Shown: positions 14,110-22,479 of the stretch, in pieces
How positions within the stretch are numbered: position 1 is the first letter of the stretch
Layout of the letters: each line of letters begins with the position of its first letter
Position numbers and translations under genes: made by a program
From: SIG480 sp045614365
Lineage (GTDB): Bacteria; Bacillota; Clostridia; Oscillospirales; JAAYXM01
Assembly: GCA_045614365.1 (NCBI GenBank)
Contig: JAZLCV010000099.1
Location: 1-23,344 of the forward strand
Length of the DNA stretch: 23,344 bases
Reading direction: 5' to 3'
Notes under the pieces: model-generated
Seen by the model: the letters and a program-made list of their open reading frames with translations, nothing else
Database searches by the model: none
What the model was told of the DNA's origin: nothing

Positions 14110-16149
14110 ATGAAAAATACTAAATGGATAACTGGACAATATGATGAAGCGACAGTTGCTCTTCTTGAAGAAAGCCTTGGAGTTTCGTCTCTTACGGCAA
14201 AGCTTCTTTCTGTGCGAGGTGCTACTACGCCGGATGCGGCGTCTGCTTTTACAAAAAAAGATATCGAGGATTTATACGACCCCTTTCTTCTGCGCGATAT
14301 GCAAAAGGCGGTTGACAGGATAGGCTCGGCAATTGCCAGCAATGAAAAAATTGCCGTTTACGGGGATTATGATGCAGACGGGGTTACATCCACATACATA
14401 CTTGTGCATTTCCTCCGCTCGCTCGGTGCAGATGTTACGTATCACATTCCGGACAGATTTGAGGAGGGATATGGTGTATCACGCAGTGCGCTTGAAAAGC
14501 TTGCAAATGAAGGAGTTTCCCTCGTTGTAACGGTTGACACGGGAATAACGGCAATTGAGGAATCGGCATATGCAGCGGAGCTTGGGCTTGACCTTGTTAT
14601 AACCGATCACCATAAATGTGCGGAAAAGCTTCCGACGGCGTGTGCTGTTGTAAACCCGAACCGTGAAGACTGTGCATATCCGTTTAAAGCCCTTGCCGGA
14701 GTGGGCGTTGCGTTTAAGCTTATTTCCGCAATGAGCGGAGGAGTGCGCGAAATTGCCGAAAAGTATCTTCCGTATGTGTGCATCGGTACGGTCGCGGATG
14801 TTATGCCGATTATAGATGAAAACAGAATTATTGTTTCAAACGGGCTCTCACTTATTGATGAGCGGCGTGATGCAGGAATTTCTGCGCTTTTGGAGGAAGC
14901 CGGAACAAAGAAGAACGAACCGCTTACTGCAGGCGCAATCGGGTTTCTTGTCGGACCGAGAATGAATGCCGCAGGACGTATGGGAAGCGCGGAGCTTGCG
15001 CTGGAGCTGCTTTTTGCCGAAGGGGAGACTGCAACGGCGCTTGCCGCACAGCTTGGCGAAAAGAACAGAGAACGCCAGAAATGTGAAAGTGATATCGTGA
15101 AAGAAGCTCTTGCGGTTATGGAAAAAAATCCGGACTACAACACCGGAAGTGTTATTGTTCTGTCCGGTGAAGGATGGCATCACGGGGTGCTGGGAATAGT
15201 TGCTTCGAGAATCTGCAATATGTTCGGTAAGCCGACGATTCTCATTTCCGAAGAGGAGGGGCAGTGCCGCGGATCAGGTCGCAGTGTGGAGGGCGTAAGC
15301 CTTCATTCGGCGCTTGGAAGATGCGCGCATCTGCTTGAAAAGTTCGGTGGGCATGACCTTGCCGCAGGTGTGGTTGTAAAGCGTGAGAATATTGGAGAAT
15401 TTCGCCGGTTGCTCAATGAAGAGCTGTATGAAGAAATGCGCGAATACGTGCCGGTACTGAATATTGATTTTGAGGCAACGGCGAAGGAGCTTACGCTTTC
15501 TCAGCTTCACGGACTTCGCATTATGGAACCGTACGGCAAGGATAATGAGGCACCGAAGCTGCGCCTTAACAAATGCAGAATAACGCGGATTGTTCCGATA
15601 GGTAATAACCGTCATACAAAGCTTACGGTTGAGTGTGCGGGAAAGTTTCAATGCGTGTTTTTCGGGCGTCGCGCGGAGGATTTGCCGGTTTCTGAAGGGG
15701 ATCTTGCAGACATAGTGTTTACGCCCGAGATAAATACCTTCCTTGGTGAAAGCGTTCAGCTTCATGTGAAAGATTTAAGACCGGCAGAGGCGGATATTTC
15801 AGAGTTTGAAATTGCGTTTGAATGTTTAAAAGAAGCAGAAGAGGGAAGGAAAAAAGCCGAGGGTGAGGTAAGCTATGAAGAGCTTGGAAAAATCTGGCGG
15901 ATGATAACCCGCGCTGATTTTATTACCGATGCACCTCTCCTTGCAGTAAAGCGCCACGCTTTTGCCGTGACGCGCGCAATAACTCTTCCAAAGCTTCTTA
16001 TTGCGATGCAGATATTCTCTGAAGTTGACCTTATGAGCTATGAAATCAGTAATTATAGGGTACGCATAAAAATTGCAGAGCATAATAATAAAGTGGACAT
16101 TAACGATTCCAAGACATATAAATTATTTAAAAGTTGTGGGAGTAGATGA
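14110..16149 (+). CDS. recJ: Single-stranded-DNA-specific exonuclease RecJ
   Basis: 5'-3' exonuclease on single-stranded DNA, acting in recombination, mismatch repair and fork processing. The protein is 679 residues, longer than E. coli RecJ (577) and shorter than B. subtilis (about 786). DHH-family motifs are visible: YGDYDADG with Asp86/88/90, TVDTGI, TDHH (166-168), a GTVADVMP segment, GPRMNAAGRMG, and the DHHA1 motif GGHDLAAGVVV. A nucleic-acid-binding OB-type region follows (about 440-550), then a C-terminal segment of about 110 residues of the kind seen in Firmicutes RecJ. The ATG at 14110 has AAAGGA 9 bases upstream; the longer frame begins inside the promoter. The rel gene follows 6 bases after the stop. 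Confidence 0.95.
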   Translation: MKNTKWITGQYDEATVALLEESLGVSSLTAKLLSVRGATTPDAASAFTKKDIEDLYDPFLLRDMQKAVDRIGSAIASNEKIAVYGDYDADGVTSTYILVHFLRSLGADVTYHIPDRFEEGYGVSRSALEKLANEGVSLVVTVDTGITAIEESAYAAELGLDLVITDHHKCAEKLPTACAVVNPNREDCAYPFKALAGVGVAFKLISAMSGGVREIAEKYLPYVCIGTVADVMPIIDENRIIVSNGLSLIDERRDAGISALLEEAGTKKNEPLTAGAIGFLVGPRMNAAGRMGSAELALELLFAEGETATALAAQLGEKNRERQKCESDIVKEALAVMEKNPDYNTGSVIVLSGEGWHHGVLGIVASRICNMFGKPTILISEEEGQCRGSGRSVEGVSLHSALGRCAHLLEKFGGHDLAAGVVVKRENIGEFRRLLNEELYEEMREYVPVLNIDFEATAKELTLSQLHGLRIMEPYGKDNEAPKLRLNKCRITRIVPIGNNRHTKLTVECAGKFQCVFFGRRAEDLPVSEGDLADIVFTPEINTFLGESVQLHVKDLRPAEADISEFEIAFECLKEAEEGRKKAEGEVSYEELGKIWRMITRADFITDAPLLAVKRHAFAVTRAITLPKLLIAMQIFSEVDLMSYEISNYRVRIKIAEHNNKVDINDSKTYKLFKSCGSR

Positions 16150-16155
16150 TATCTT

Positions 16156-18333
16156 ATGATGCCCGAAGGAAAATATCAGGAACTTATAAGTAAAATAAAG
16201 GGATATATGCCCCATGCGGATGAGCAGAGAATTCACGAAGCATATGATCTTGCCACCGCAGCGCATGAGGGGCAGAAAAGACGTGACGGCAGCGATTACG
16301 TAACGCATCCGATTGCCGTTGCGGAAATCGTTGCGGATATGGAACTTGATACAGATTCTGTTGTATCTGCGCTCCTTCATGACTGTATCGAGGACACAGA
16401 CTGCGGATATGATAAAATAAAATCCAGATTCGGCAAAGAGGTTGCAGATATCGTAGAGGGTGTATCAAAGCTTACCCGCATGCCGTATACCAGCAAAGAG
16501 GAAGCCCAGATAGAGAATCTTCGCAAGATGTTTCTGTACATGGGCAAGGATATCCGCGTTATCCTCATAAAAATTGCAGACAGGCTTCACAATATGCGTA
16601 CCATCGAATTTCACAAGCCGGACAAACAGCGCGAAAAGGCATTGGAAACGATGGAGGTTTATGCTCCTCTCGCGCACCGCCTCGGTATGCAGAAGGTGAA
16701 ATGGGAGCTTGAAGACCGTTCTTTGCGTTGTCTTGACCCGGTCGGGTACGGTGAGATTACGGAAGAACTTGAAAAGCGAAGCGAGGAGCGCGATGAGTTT
16801 TTAAGCCATATTAAGGAAAGCCTTGTAACGAGGCTTGATGAGGCGGGAATATCCGCGACACTGCAGAGCAGGGTTAAGCATATTTACAGCATTTACAGAA
16901 AAATGTATACTCAGCACAAGACGATTGATGAGGTATATGATCTTTACGCTGTGCGCGTAATAGTTGAGACTGTTGCCGATTGCTATAATGTGCTCGGATT
17001 TATTCACGATATGTACCATCCCGTGCCGGGACGGTTCAAGGACTATATAAGCACGCCGAAGCCGAATATGTACCAGTCTCTCCATACAACGGTTATCGGA
17101 CGTGAGGGTATTCCGTTTGAGGTGCAGATACGTACGCGCGATATGCACCAGACGGCGGAATACGGCATTGCCGCGCACTGGAAATACAAATCGGGAGTCG
17201 GCAAGACAAATCTTGAGGAAAAGCTTGCGTGGGTGCGTCAGCTTCTTGAAAATCAGGAGGTTGAGGATGAGGATTTTGTATCGTCGCTCAAAACGGATAT
17301 GTTCAGCGATGAGGTGTATGTCTTTACTCCGAATGGTGATGTTATAAGCCTTCCGGCAGGATCAACGCCAATAGATTTTGCATATTCAATCCACTCTGCC
17401 GTTGGAAACAGAATGGTGGGGGCAAAGGTAAACAACCGTATGGTACAGCTCGATTACAAGCTGCAGAACGGTGAAATTGTAGAGGTTCTTACATCAAATG
17501 CAGGAAAGGGACCGAGCCGTGACTGGATAAAAATTGTAAAAACGGGCGAGGCGCGCAACAAAATAAAGCAATGGTTCAAGAAAGAGTGCCGCGAAGAAAA
17601 TATTTTGCGCGGACGCACAGAGCTTGAGCGCGAGCTTCGTCGTGAAGAGATAAATTTTTCGGACGAAGCGGTTACTGCGGCGATTGCAACCGTGTCAGGA
17701 AGAATGTCGTTTTCAAAGGTTGACGAGCTTTTTGCAAGCATAGGCTATGGCGGAACTAAGATTTCGCGAGTAGTAAACCGTGTCAAGACAGAGCTTGTGA
17801 GAAATGCTCCTCCGCCGGAAAATGCGGATGAAGAAGTTCAGGAGAAGATTGCGGCATCGCCGAAGCCGAAGACATCTAATTCGGGTGTTATTGTACCCGG
17901 CGTTGAAAACTGTCTTGTAAAGTTTGCGCGTTGCTGTACTCCTATTCCGGGAGACAGCATTATCGGATTTATAACGCGCGGCTATGGTGTTTCTGTTCAC
18001 CGCTCTGATTGTCAGAATGTTGTGAACGCGATGAAGGATGCAAATGACTTAACGCGCTGGATTGCGGTTTCGTGGGCAGATGATATAAAGGATAAGTTCC
18101 AGACCTCTCTCCAGATTTCCGCAAAGGACAGAAACGGTCTTGTTATGGATATTGCGGCGGTTTTAAACACCATAAAAATTCCGGTGCACCAGCTTGATGC
18201 GCGTCGTCTGGGCGACGGGTATGCGGTTATTAATATAGTTATGAACACCAACGGAAAGGAACAGCTTGAGTTTGTTATGAACAAGCTTCACAGCGTTACC
18301 GGCGTTATAGACGTAAAGCGTTCGCTCAGTTAG
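16156..18333 (+). CDS. rel: Bifunctional (p)ppGpp synthetase/hydrolase (long RSH)
   Basis: Makes and degrades the alarmone (p)ppGpp in the stringent response, acting on the ribosome. The protein is 725 residues with all domains: HD hydrolase (HD at residues 75-76, RLHNMRT), synthetase (RFKD at 293-296, the form of bifunctional enzymes, YQSLHTTV, EVQIRT), TGS (about 387-448), an alpha-helical linker, a conserved Cys region (ARCCTPIPGD) and a C-terminal ACT domain. Both activities should therefore be intact. Two ATGs open the frame (16156 and 16159). The Shine-Dalgarno site is poor, with only GGGAG about 13 bases upstream inside the end of recJ, which suggests translation coupled to recJ. It is often called relA in Firmicutes. 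Confidence 0.96.
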   Translation: MMPEGKYQELISKIKGYMPHADEQRIHEAYDLATAAHEGQKRRDGSDYVTHPIAVAEIVADMELDTDSVVSALLHDCIEDTDCGYDKIKSRFGKEVADIVEGVSKLTRMPYTSKEEAQIENLRKMFLYMGKDIRVILIKIADRLHNMRTIEFHKPDKQREKALETMEVYAPLAHRLGMQKVKWELEDRSLRCLDPVGYGEITEELEKRSEERDEFLSHIKESLVTRLDEAGISATLQSRVKHIYSIYRKMYTQHKTIDEVYDLYAVRVIVETVADCYNVLGFIHDMYHPVPGRFKDYISTPKPNMYQSLHTTVIGREGIPFEVQIRTRDMHQTAEYGIAAHWKYKSGVGKTNLEEKLAWVRQLLENQEVEDEDFVSSLKTDMFSDEVYVFTPNGDVISLPAGSTPIDFAYSIHSAVGNRMVGAKVNNRMVQLDYKLQNGEIVEVLTSNAGKGPSRDWIKIVKTGEARNKIKQWFKKECREENILRGRTELERELRREEINFSDEAVTAAIATVSGRMSFSKVDELFASIGYGGTKISRVVNRVKTELVRNAPPPENADEEVQEKIAASPKPKTSNSGVIVPGVENCLVKFARCCTPIPGDSIIGFITRGYGVSVHRSDCQNVVNAMKDANDLTRWIAVSWADDIKDKFQTSLQISAKDRNGLVMDIAAVLNTIKIPVHQLDARRLGDGYAVINIVMNTNGKEQLEFVMNKLHSVTGVIDVKRSLS

Positions 18334-18358
18334 GGCAGAAAGTTAAGGAGGAAAAACA

Positions 18359-18817
18359 GTGAGAGCAGTAATTACGCGGGTGAAATCTGCGGAGGTAAAG
18401 ATAGACGGAAGAACTCATTCTAAAATAAAAAACGGACTTTTGATTCTTCTTGGTGTTTCCACTTCAGACTCTACAACGGATGCGGAATATCTCGCAAAAA
18501 AGATATCGCAGATGCGAATATTTGAAGATTCCGAGGAAAAGCTCAATCTTTCCTGTTCACAGGTCGGTGGTTCAATGATGGTTGTTTCAAACTTCACGCT
18601 TTATGCAAACACGCAAAAGGGAAACCGACCGAGCTTTGTTGATGCGGCGCGGCCGGAGCTTGCAAAGCCTCTTTATGAGTATTTTGTTGCTCTGCTTCGT
18701 GATGCGGGCTACAAGACGGAGACAGGTGTGTTTGGCGCGTATATGGAGCTTGAATCCGTGAACGACGGACCTATTACGGTTGTGATGGATACAGAGGATG
18801 TGTTTGGGAAGGCATAA
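18359..18817 (+). CDS. dtd: D-aminoacyl-tRNA deacylase
   Basis: Removes D-amino acids (and glycine mischarged on tRNA-Ala) from tRNAs, a cytoplasmic proofreading step. The protein is 152 residues, standard. It has the N-terminal MRAVITRVKSAEV, the SQMRIFED segment, GGSMMVVSNFTLYA (Asn in place of the common Gln before FTLYA) and the second motif NDGPITVVMDT carrying the Gly-cisPro dipeptide that gives chiral selection. The start is GTG at 18359 with AAGGAGG 7 bases upstream. It lies 25 bases behind rel, a gene order common in Firmicutes. The gene may end the first part of the run, since a hairpin and an odd A-rich gap follow. Confidence 0.96.
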   Translation: MRAVITRVKSAEVKIDGRTHSKIKNGLLILLGVSTSDSTTDAEYLAKKISQMRIFEDSEEKLNLSCSQVGGSMMVVSNFTLYANTQKGNRPSFVDAARPELAKPLYEYFVALLRDAGYKTETGVFGAYMELESVNDGPITVVMDTEDVFGKA

Positions 18818-18820
18818 CAG

Positions 18821-18838
18821 GTCTGAATAAATTCAGAC
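18821..18838. repeat. Perfect 8-bp inverted repeat just after dtd
   Basis: GTCTGAAT, two A bases, ATTCAGAC. No T-tract follows on either strand, so it is not a standard terminator. It could be an operator or an mRNA end-protecting stem; this is undecided. Confidence 0.5.
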
Positions 18839-18881
18839 AGATAAGAGATAAATGAGAAAGATAATAGATAAAGAAAATGCT

Positions 18882-18908
18882 TTGCATTTTGAATTTGTTT
18901 GTTATTAT
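18882..18908 (+). promoter_or_regulatory. Possible internal promoter for the MBL-fold gene and those downstream
   Basis: TTGCAT (18882-18887), a short 15-bp spacer and TATTAT (18903-18908) with TG at 18900-18901. The predicted leader, about 32 bases, reaches the ATG at 18947. The spacer is suboptimal, so this is a weak call. Confidence 0.35.
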
Positions 18909-18946
18909 TTTGCGGCTTGAGCGAAGCGAAAGGAATGGCTGTAAAA

Positions 18947-19576
18947 ATGAACATAAAGACAATTCCCGTCGGATTTCTCGGCACAAACTGCTATCTGGTG
19001 CACGACGGATATGAAGCGGCAGTTATTGACCCGGGTGCCGATGCGGAAAAAATTCTTGCAGCAGCGGAGGCAGACGGAGTTGAGATAAAGTGTATTATTC
19101 TTACCCACGCACATTTTGACCATGTGCTTGCGGTTTCGGATATACAGAAAAAGACAGGTGCCGTGCTTGTTGCAAATACCGCAGAAAAGAAGAGAATGTG
19201 CGATGAATATCTTTGCGGATGCGGAGCTGCTACAGGAAAGAAATTCACTCCGCTGTATGCGGATATAGAAATTGATGAGCGCGGAGCGCTTGATATAGGA
19301 AAAATGCGCTTTGAATTCATCAGAACTCCGGGGCACACTGAAGGAAGTATGTGCATAATATGTGATAATGTTATGTTTTCGGGAGATACTCTTTTTGCCG
19401 GAACGTGCGGAAGATGCGATCTTCCGGGCGGGGATTATGAGGACATTCTCCGTTCACTGAAGCTGCTCTGTGAGCTTCCGGGGGATATGCGCGTGCTTCC
19501 CGGACACGAAAGAGAAACAACGCTCTCGCAGGAGCGTGTATACAATCCCTATATGGCAGAGGCGATGAGACGTTGA
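18947..19576 (+). CDS. MBL-fold metallo-hydrolase (glyoxalase II-like)
   Basis: Metallo-beta-lactamase-fold hydrolase of 209 residues. All metal ligands are visible: THAHFDH (His54, His56, Asp58, His59), GHTEGS (His130), Asp147 in SGDTLF and His187 in PGHE. The N-terminus MNIKTIPVGFLGTNCYLV is the usual opening of this glyoxalase II-like group, which is why the ATG at 18947 is preferred over one at 18935; neither has an ideal ribosome site, and AAAGGA sits 0 or 12 bases away. A Cys-rich stretch, CDEYLCGCG, lies after residue 80 and is unusual. The substrate is unknown; a thioester hydrolase is a guess from the family. Its stop overlaps the TTG start of the next gene. Confidence 0.88.
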   Translation: MNIKTIPVGFLGTNCYLVHDGYEAAVIDPGADAEKILAAAEADGVEIKCIILTHAHFDHVLAVSDIQKKTGAVLVANTAEKKRMCDEYLCGCGAATGKKFTPLYADIEIDERGALDIGKMRFEFIRTPGHTEGSMCIICDNVMFSGDTLFAGTCGRCDLPGGDYEDILRSLKLLCELPGDMRVLPGHERETTLSQERVYNPYMAEAMRR

Positions 19577-21069
19577 AGGTATATTTAGACGGGCATAATT
19601 TTGAATTTGCCGTGCAACAGATATATATGTGTATGTTTCCGAATTCCCATGCGGAATTTGCGGATGAATATGAGAACAGCGGCGATTTTATAAAATCTTC
19701 GCTGTTGATCTCGGGGAATACGGCATTTTCCGAAACACAGATACGTATTGACGGAAAAGTGTCTGTAGGTAAGGCTGATTTTTCGATTGCACAAGTCACC
19801 GATGAAGAAGAAATAAAGCGCATAAAAAAGCGCGCCATAAAGACTTCGTTTTACAGAGCAAGCCTTGCGTTCCTTCCCAAAGCTCCCGTATGGGGCGCGC
19901 TTACGGGCGTGCGCCCGTCGAAGGTTGCGGCAAAGTATATAAAGCTTGGAAAGGGAGTTGAGGAAACCGCACGGCTTATGCAGGAGGACTTCTTTGTATC
20001 ACCTGACCGTGCGCTTTTAGCGGCAAAGTGTGCCGTGCGTGCCGAAGAAATGGCGAAAAATACAGATCGGCATGATATGTCGCTATATGCGGGGATACCG
20101 TTTTGCGCGTCACGGTGCCGATATTGCTCTTTTGTGAGCCACTCCATAGAAAAGGCAAAGCACCTTGTGGCTCCGTATCTTAGAATGCTGGAAAGCGAGC
20201 TTCGGGGAGTTTCGGATGCTTGCAAAAGTGCCGGATTGAACCTGCGTTCAATATATATCGGAGGGGGAACACCGACCGCTCTTTCAAATGAGGAGCTTTC
20301 CTTTGTCCTCGGGTGTATATCACGGAATTTCGATATAGGAAGCATTGATGAATACACCGTTGAGGGAGGAAGACCGGATACTCTCAGTGTTGAAAAAATA
20401 CGGACGATTGCGGAAAGCGGTGCAACGCGTATAAGTGTAAATCCACAGACTATGAATGACGGTATTCTCAGGCAGATGGACAGACGGCATACGGCTTCGG
20501 ATGTTGTCCGCGCGATTTCGGATGTAAGGCGCGTGGGCGGACTTACAATAAACACCGACCTCATTGCGGGGCTCCCGAACGACAGCTTTGAAAGCTTTAA
20601 AAATTCGGTTGATTCGCTTATTGAGCTACGACCTGAGAACATAACCGTTCATACGCTTGCTGTTAAAAAAGGCTCGGATCTGCATCGTGAAAACTACATC
20701 CTGCCGGATGGCGATGAGACGGCACGGATGGTGGAGTATGCAATGCAGGCGCTCGGCAGTGCCGGATACAATCCTTATTACTTGTACAGACAGAAGTATA
20801 TGTCGGGAAATCTTGAAAACGTGGGGTATTCCGTGCCGGGATATGAGAGCGATTACAATAATTATATAATGGATGAACTTCACACAATCGTTTCGGCGGG
20901 TGCCGGTGGTGTTACCAAGCTTGTTGACCGCGAAAATGCAAGGGTGGAAAGAATATTCAACCCTAAATATCCGTATGAATACAACAATGCGGAAGAAAAG
21001 ATTGCTGTAACAAAGCAGAGAATAACTGACTTTTTTAACGGTGAGGAGGTGCGTGAAAGTGGCACTTGA
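19573..21069 (+). CDS. hemZ: Radical SAM protein HemZ (coproporphyrinogen dehydrogenase-like)
   Basis: Radical SAM enzyme of the HemN/HemZ group, annotated as oxygen-independent coproporphyrinogen III oxidase. At 498 residues it matches B. subtilis HemZ (about 500). An N-terminal domain specific to HemZ (residues 1-165, with WGALTGVRPSKVA) precedes the radical SAM core. The cluster ligands are Cys178, Cys182 and Cys185 (CxxxCxxC), followed by IYIGGGTPTAL and VEGGRPDTL. The start is a TTG at 19573 that overlaps the upstream stop as TTGA; no ATG or GTG extends the frame, and the next Met would remove the first conserved strand. No other haem gene is in the window, so whether it makes haem here is open. 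Confidence 0.9.
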   Translation: MKVYLDGHNFEFAVQQIYMCMFPNSHAEFADEYENSGDFIKSSLLISGNTAFSETQIRIDGKVSVGKADFSIAQVTDEEEIKRIKKRAIKTSFYRASLAFLPKAPVWGALTGVRPSKVAAKYIKLGKGVEETARLMQEDFFVSPDRALLAAKCAVRAEEMAKNTDRHDMSLYAGIPFCASRCRYCSFVSHSIEKAKHLVAPYLRMLESELRGVSDACKSAGLNLRSIYIGGGTPTALSNEELSFVLGCISRNFDIGSIDEYTVEGGRPDTLSVEKIRTIAESGATRISVNPQTMNDGILRQMDRRHTASDVVRAISDVRRVGGLTINTDLIAGLPNDSFESFKNSVDSLIELRPENITVHTLAVKKGSDLHRENYILPDGDETARMVEYAMQALGSAGYNPYYLYRQKYMSGNLENVGYSVPGYESDYNNYIMDELHTIVSAGAGGVTKLVDRENARVERIFNPKYPYEYNNAEEKIAVTKQRITDFFNGEEVRESGT

Positions 21070-21994
21070 TGTCAGAGAAATAAACGCCGCGATAAAAAGT
21101 GATCCCGGGGCTTTTGTTTCGGAATGTGAGGAAAATTATGAAAAAAACGTAAAATCCGCGGCAAAAAAAATTGCCGGTAAGGTTTCGCATAATTGTGTTG
21201 TTCTTCTTTCGGGTCCGTCCGGCTCGGGAAAGACCACTACTGCAATGAAGCTTGAGCGTGAGCTTGAATCACTGGGAATAGGAACGGCGCTTATATCGCT
21301 GGATGATTATTTCAGAACGGTGAATCCTGAAACAGCACCGCGCGATGAAAAGGGAGATATTGATTACGAGTCGCCTATGTGCCTTGATCTTCCGCTTCTG
21401 AATGACCATATAAGAAATATAGTAGCAGGGCATGAGATTCTTGTTCCAAAGTTTGATTTCGCAAACCAGTGCCGTTCGGAAATCGCGGTACCGCTAAGTC
21501 TTAAAAAGGATGAGGTTGTAATTTTTGAAGGAATTCACGCTCTTAACGACGCTATAACCGGTGCAGCGGGAGAGCATGGCCTGAAGCTTTATATCTCCGC
21601 AAGAAGTAACTTCATGAAAGACGGAAATGTTTTTTATAAGGGAACGTGGACGCGCCTTACGCGCAGAATTGTCCGTGACGACCTTTTCCGCGGTGCGAAT
21701 TCGGATTTCACACTTTCTATATGGGATGGAATACGGCGCGGTGAAAAAATGTATATATCTCCGTTTAAGGACAGAGCGGATGTTATTATCAATTCCACGC
21801 ACGACTATGAAATAACGGTGCTGAAAAAGCATCTGCAAAAAGCGGTAAAGTCGGTGCCCGCGGGTATTGCAAGATACGACGAGGTAATGCGTATGCTTGA
21901 TAATATAAACGGATTTTGTGATCTTGACGATAAGTTTGTGCCGGAAGATTCGCTTTTGCGTGAATTTATTGGCGGCGGAAGCTTTTCGTATTGA
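21059..21994 (+). CDS. P-loop nucleoside kinase of the uridine kinase/phosphoribulokinase family
   Basis: Probable nucleoside (uridine/cytidine-type) kinase of 311 residues. The Walker A motif GPSGSGKTT (residues 52-60) follows an N-terminal helical stretch of about 45 residues. SLDDYFR follows, as in uridine kinases, then FDFANQ and a Walker-B-like VVIFEGIHAL, and a lid region rich in Arg (RLTRRIVRDD). Many clostridial relatives carry an N-terminal TGS-type domain and are about 550 residues; this one lacks it. The GTG at 21059 is preferred because the strong GAGGAGGTG site (21043-21051) is 9 bases from it and only 3 from the GTG at 21053. The gene overlaps the hemZ end by 11 bases, so translation is coupled. 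The substrate is inferred from the family. Confidence 0.86.
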   Translation: MALDVREINAAIKSDPGAFVSECEENYEKNVKSAAKKIAGKVSHNCVVLLSGPSGSGKTTTAMKLERELESLGIGTALISLDDYFRTVNPETAPRDEKGDIDYESPMCLDLPLLNDHIRNIVAGHEILVPKFDFANQCRSEIAVPLSLKKDEVVIFEGIHALNDAITGAAGEHGLKLYISARSNFMKDGNVFYKGTWTRLTRRIVRDDLFRGANSDFTLSIWDGIRRGEKMYISPFKDRADVIINSTHDYEITVLKKHLQKAVKSVPAGIARYDEVMRMLDNINGFCDLDDKFVPEDSLLREFIGGGSFSY

Positions 21995-22028
21995 GCTTAA
22001 AAAACAAATTTTTAAGGAGGCTATAAGC

Positions 22029-22424
22029 ATGAACGAGAAAATTAAAGCAATATGGGATAAGATATGTGCAGGAGCATCACGTGCGGGCGAGTTTGCAACA
22101 AAAACTGCAGAAAATGCAGGAGAAAAGGCTAAGGACGTTGTAAATACGTCAAAAACAAATCTCAAGATTTTTGACCTTACAACAGACATTGACATTCTTT
22201 ATAAAGAGGTTGGCAAGCTTATATATGCGGCGCATACCAACGAGGAGTCCTCCACCGAAGAGCTTGAAGCACGCCTTCTTACGATTGATGAGAAAATGCG
22301 TGAGATAGAGGATTTAAAGGCGTGTCTTGAAAACCGGAAAAATGAAAAAGTATGCGAGAACTGCGGAAAGAGAAACGATGCAGACAGCATTTACTGTGCA
22401 GCTTGCGGAGAAAGGCTTGACTGA
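22029..22424 (+). CDS. Small protein with N-terminal helical region and C-terminal zinc ribbon
   Basis: 131 residues. The N-terminal half is charged and helical with heptad-like spacing (about residues 1-45 rich in Ala, Lys and Glu, then 60-105), suggesting an amphipathic or coiled-coil segment. The C-terminus is a zinc ribbon with Cys109, Cys112, Cys123 and Cys126. No membrane segment is seen. I recognise no named family beyond generic zinc-ribbon proteins of Clostridia. The ATG at 22029 has AAGGAGG 8 bases upstream. It lies 34 bases after the nucleoside kinase and before a strong hairpin without a T-tract. The function is unknown; helix plus zinc ribbon suggests protein-protein or nucleic-acid contacts, which is speculation. 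Confidence 0.9.
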   Translation: MNEKIKAIWDKICAGASRAGEFATKTAENAGEKAKDVVNTSKTNLKIFDLTTDIDILYKEVGKLIYAAHTNEESSTEELEARLLTIDEKMREIEDLKACLENRKNEKVCENCGKRNDADSIYCAACGERLD

Positions 22425-22432
22425 TTTTTGTT

Positions 22433-22455
22433 GGCGGTGTGCATTGCACACCGCC
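22433..22455. repeat. Perfect 10-bp hairpin between the zinc-ribbon gene and the deaminase gene
   Basis: GGCGGTGTGC, ATT, GCACACCGCC. On the plus strand the stem is followed by TGAAAAG, so it has no U-tract and is not a standard terminator. The TTTTTG run lies on its 5' side. It may be a processing or pausing site, or a partial terminator. Confidence 0.6.
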
Positions 22456-22479
22456 TGAAAAGCTACAGAGGTAAAAATT

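Larger units (their letters stand above)
18818..18946 (+). other. A-rich intergenic gap between dtd and the MBL-fold gene
   Basis: 129 bases with base composition unlike its neighbours. It holds the perfect inverted repeat at 18821-18838, a second small inverted repeat AAAATGC-TTT-GCATTTT (18874-18890), a weak promoter-like pair, and a 22-codon frame (18852-18920) without a ribosome site that I do not call a gene. The surrounding genes are otherwise packed within tens of bases or overlapping. Confidence 0.5.

Noticed and set aside
18852..18920. 22-codon frame in the dtd-MBL gap
   Set aside because: It has no Shine-Dalgarno site, AT-rich composition and no motif; it would also run over the possible promoter.
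19851..20642. Minus-strand frame of about 260 codons inside hemZ
   Set aside because: It is a codon-bias shadow of hemZ, Ser/Arg-rich, with no start context and no recognisable domain.
22433..22455. Hairpin after the zinc-ribbon gene as a Rho-independent terminator
   Set aside because: There is no T-run after the stem on either strand, so it is kept only as a hairpin.
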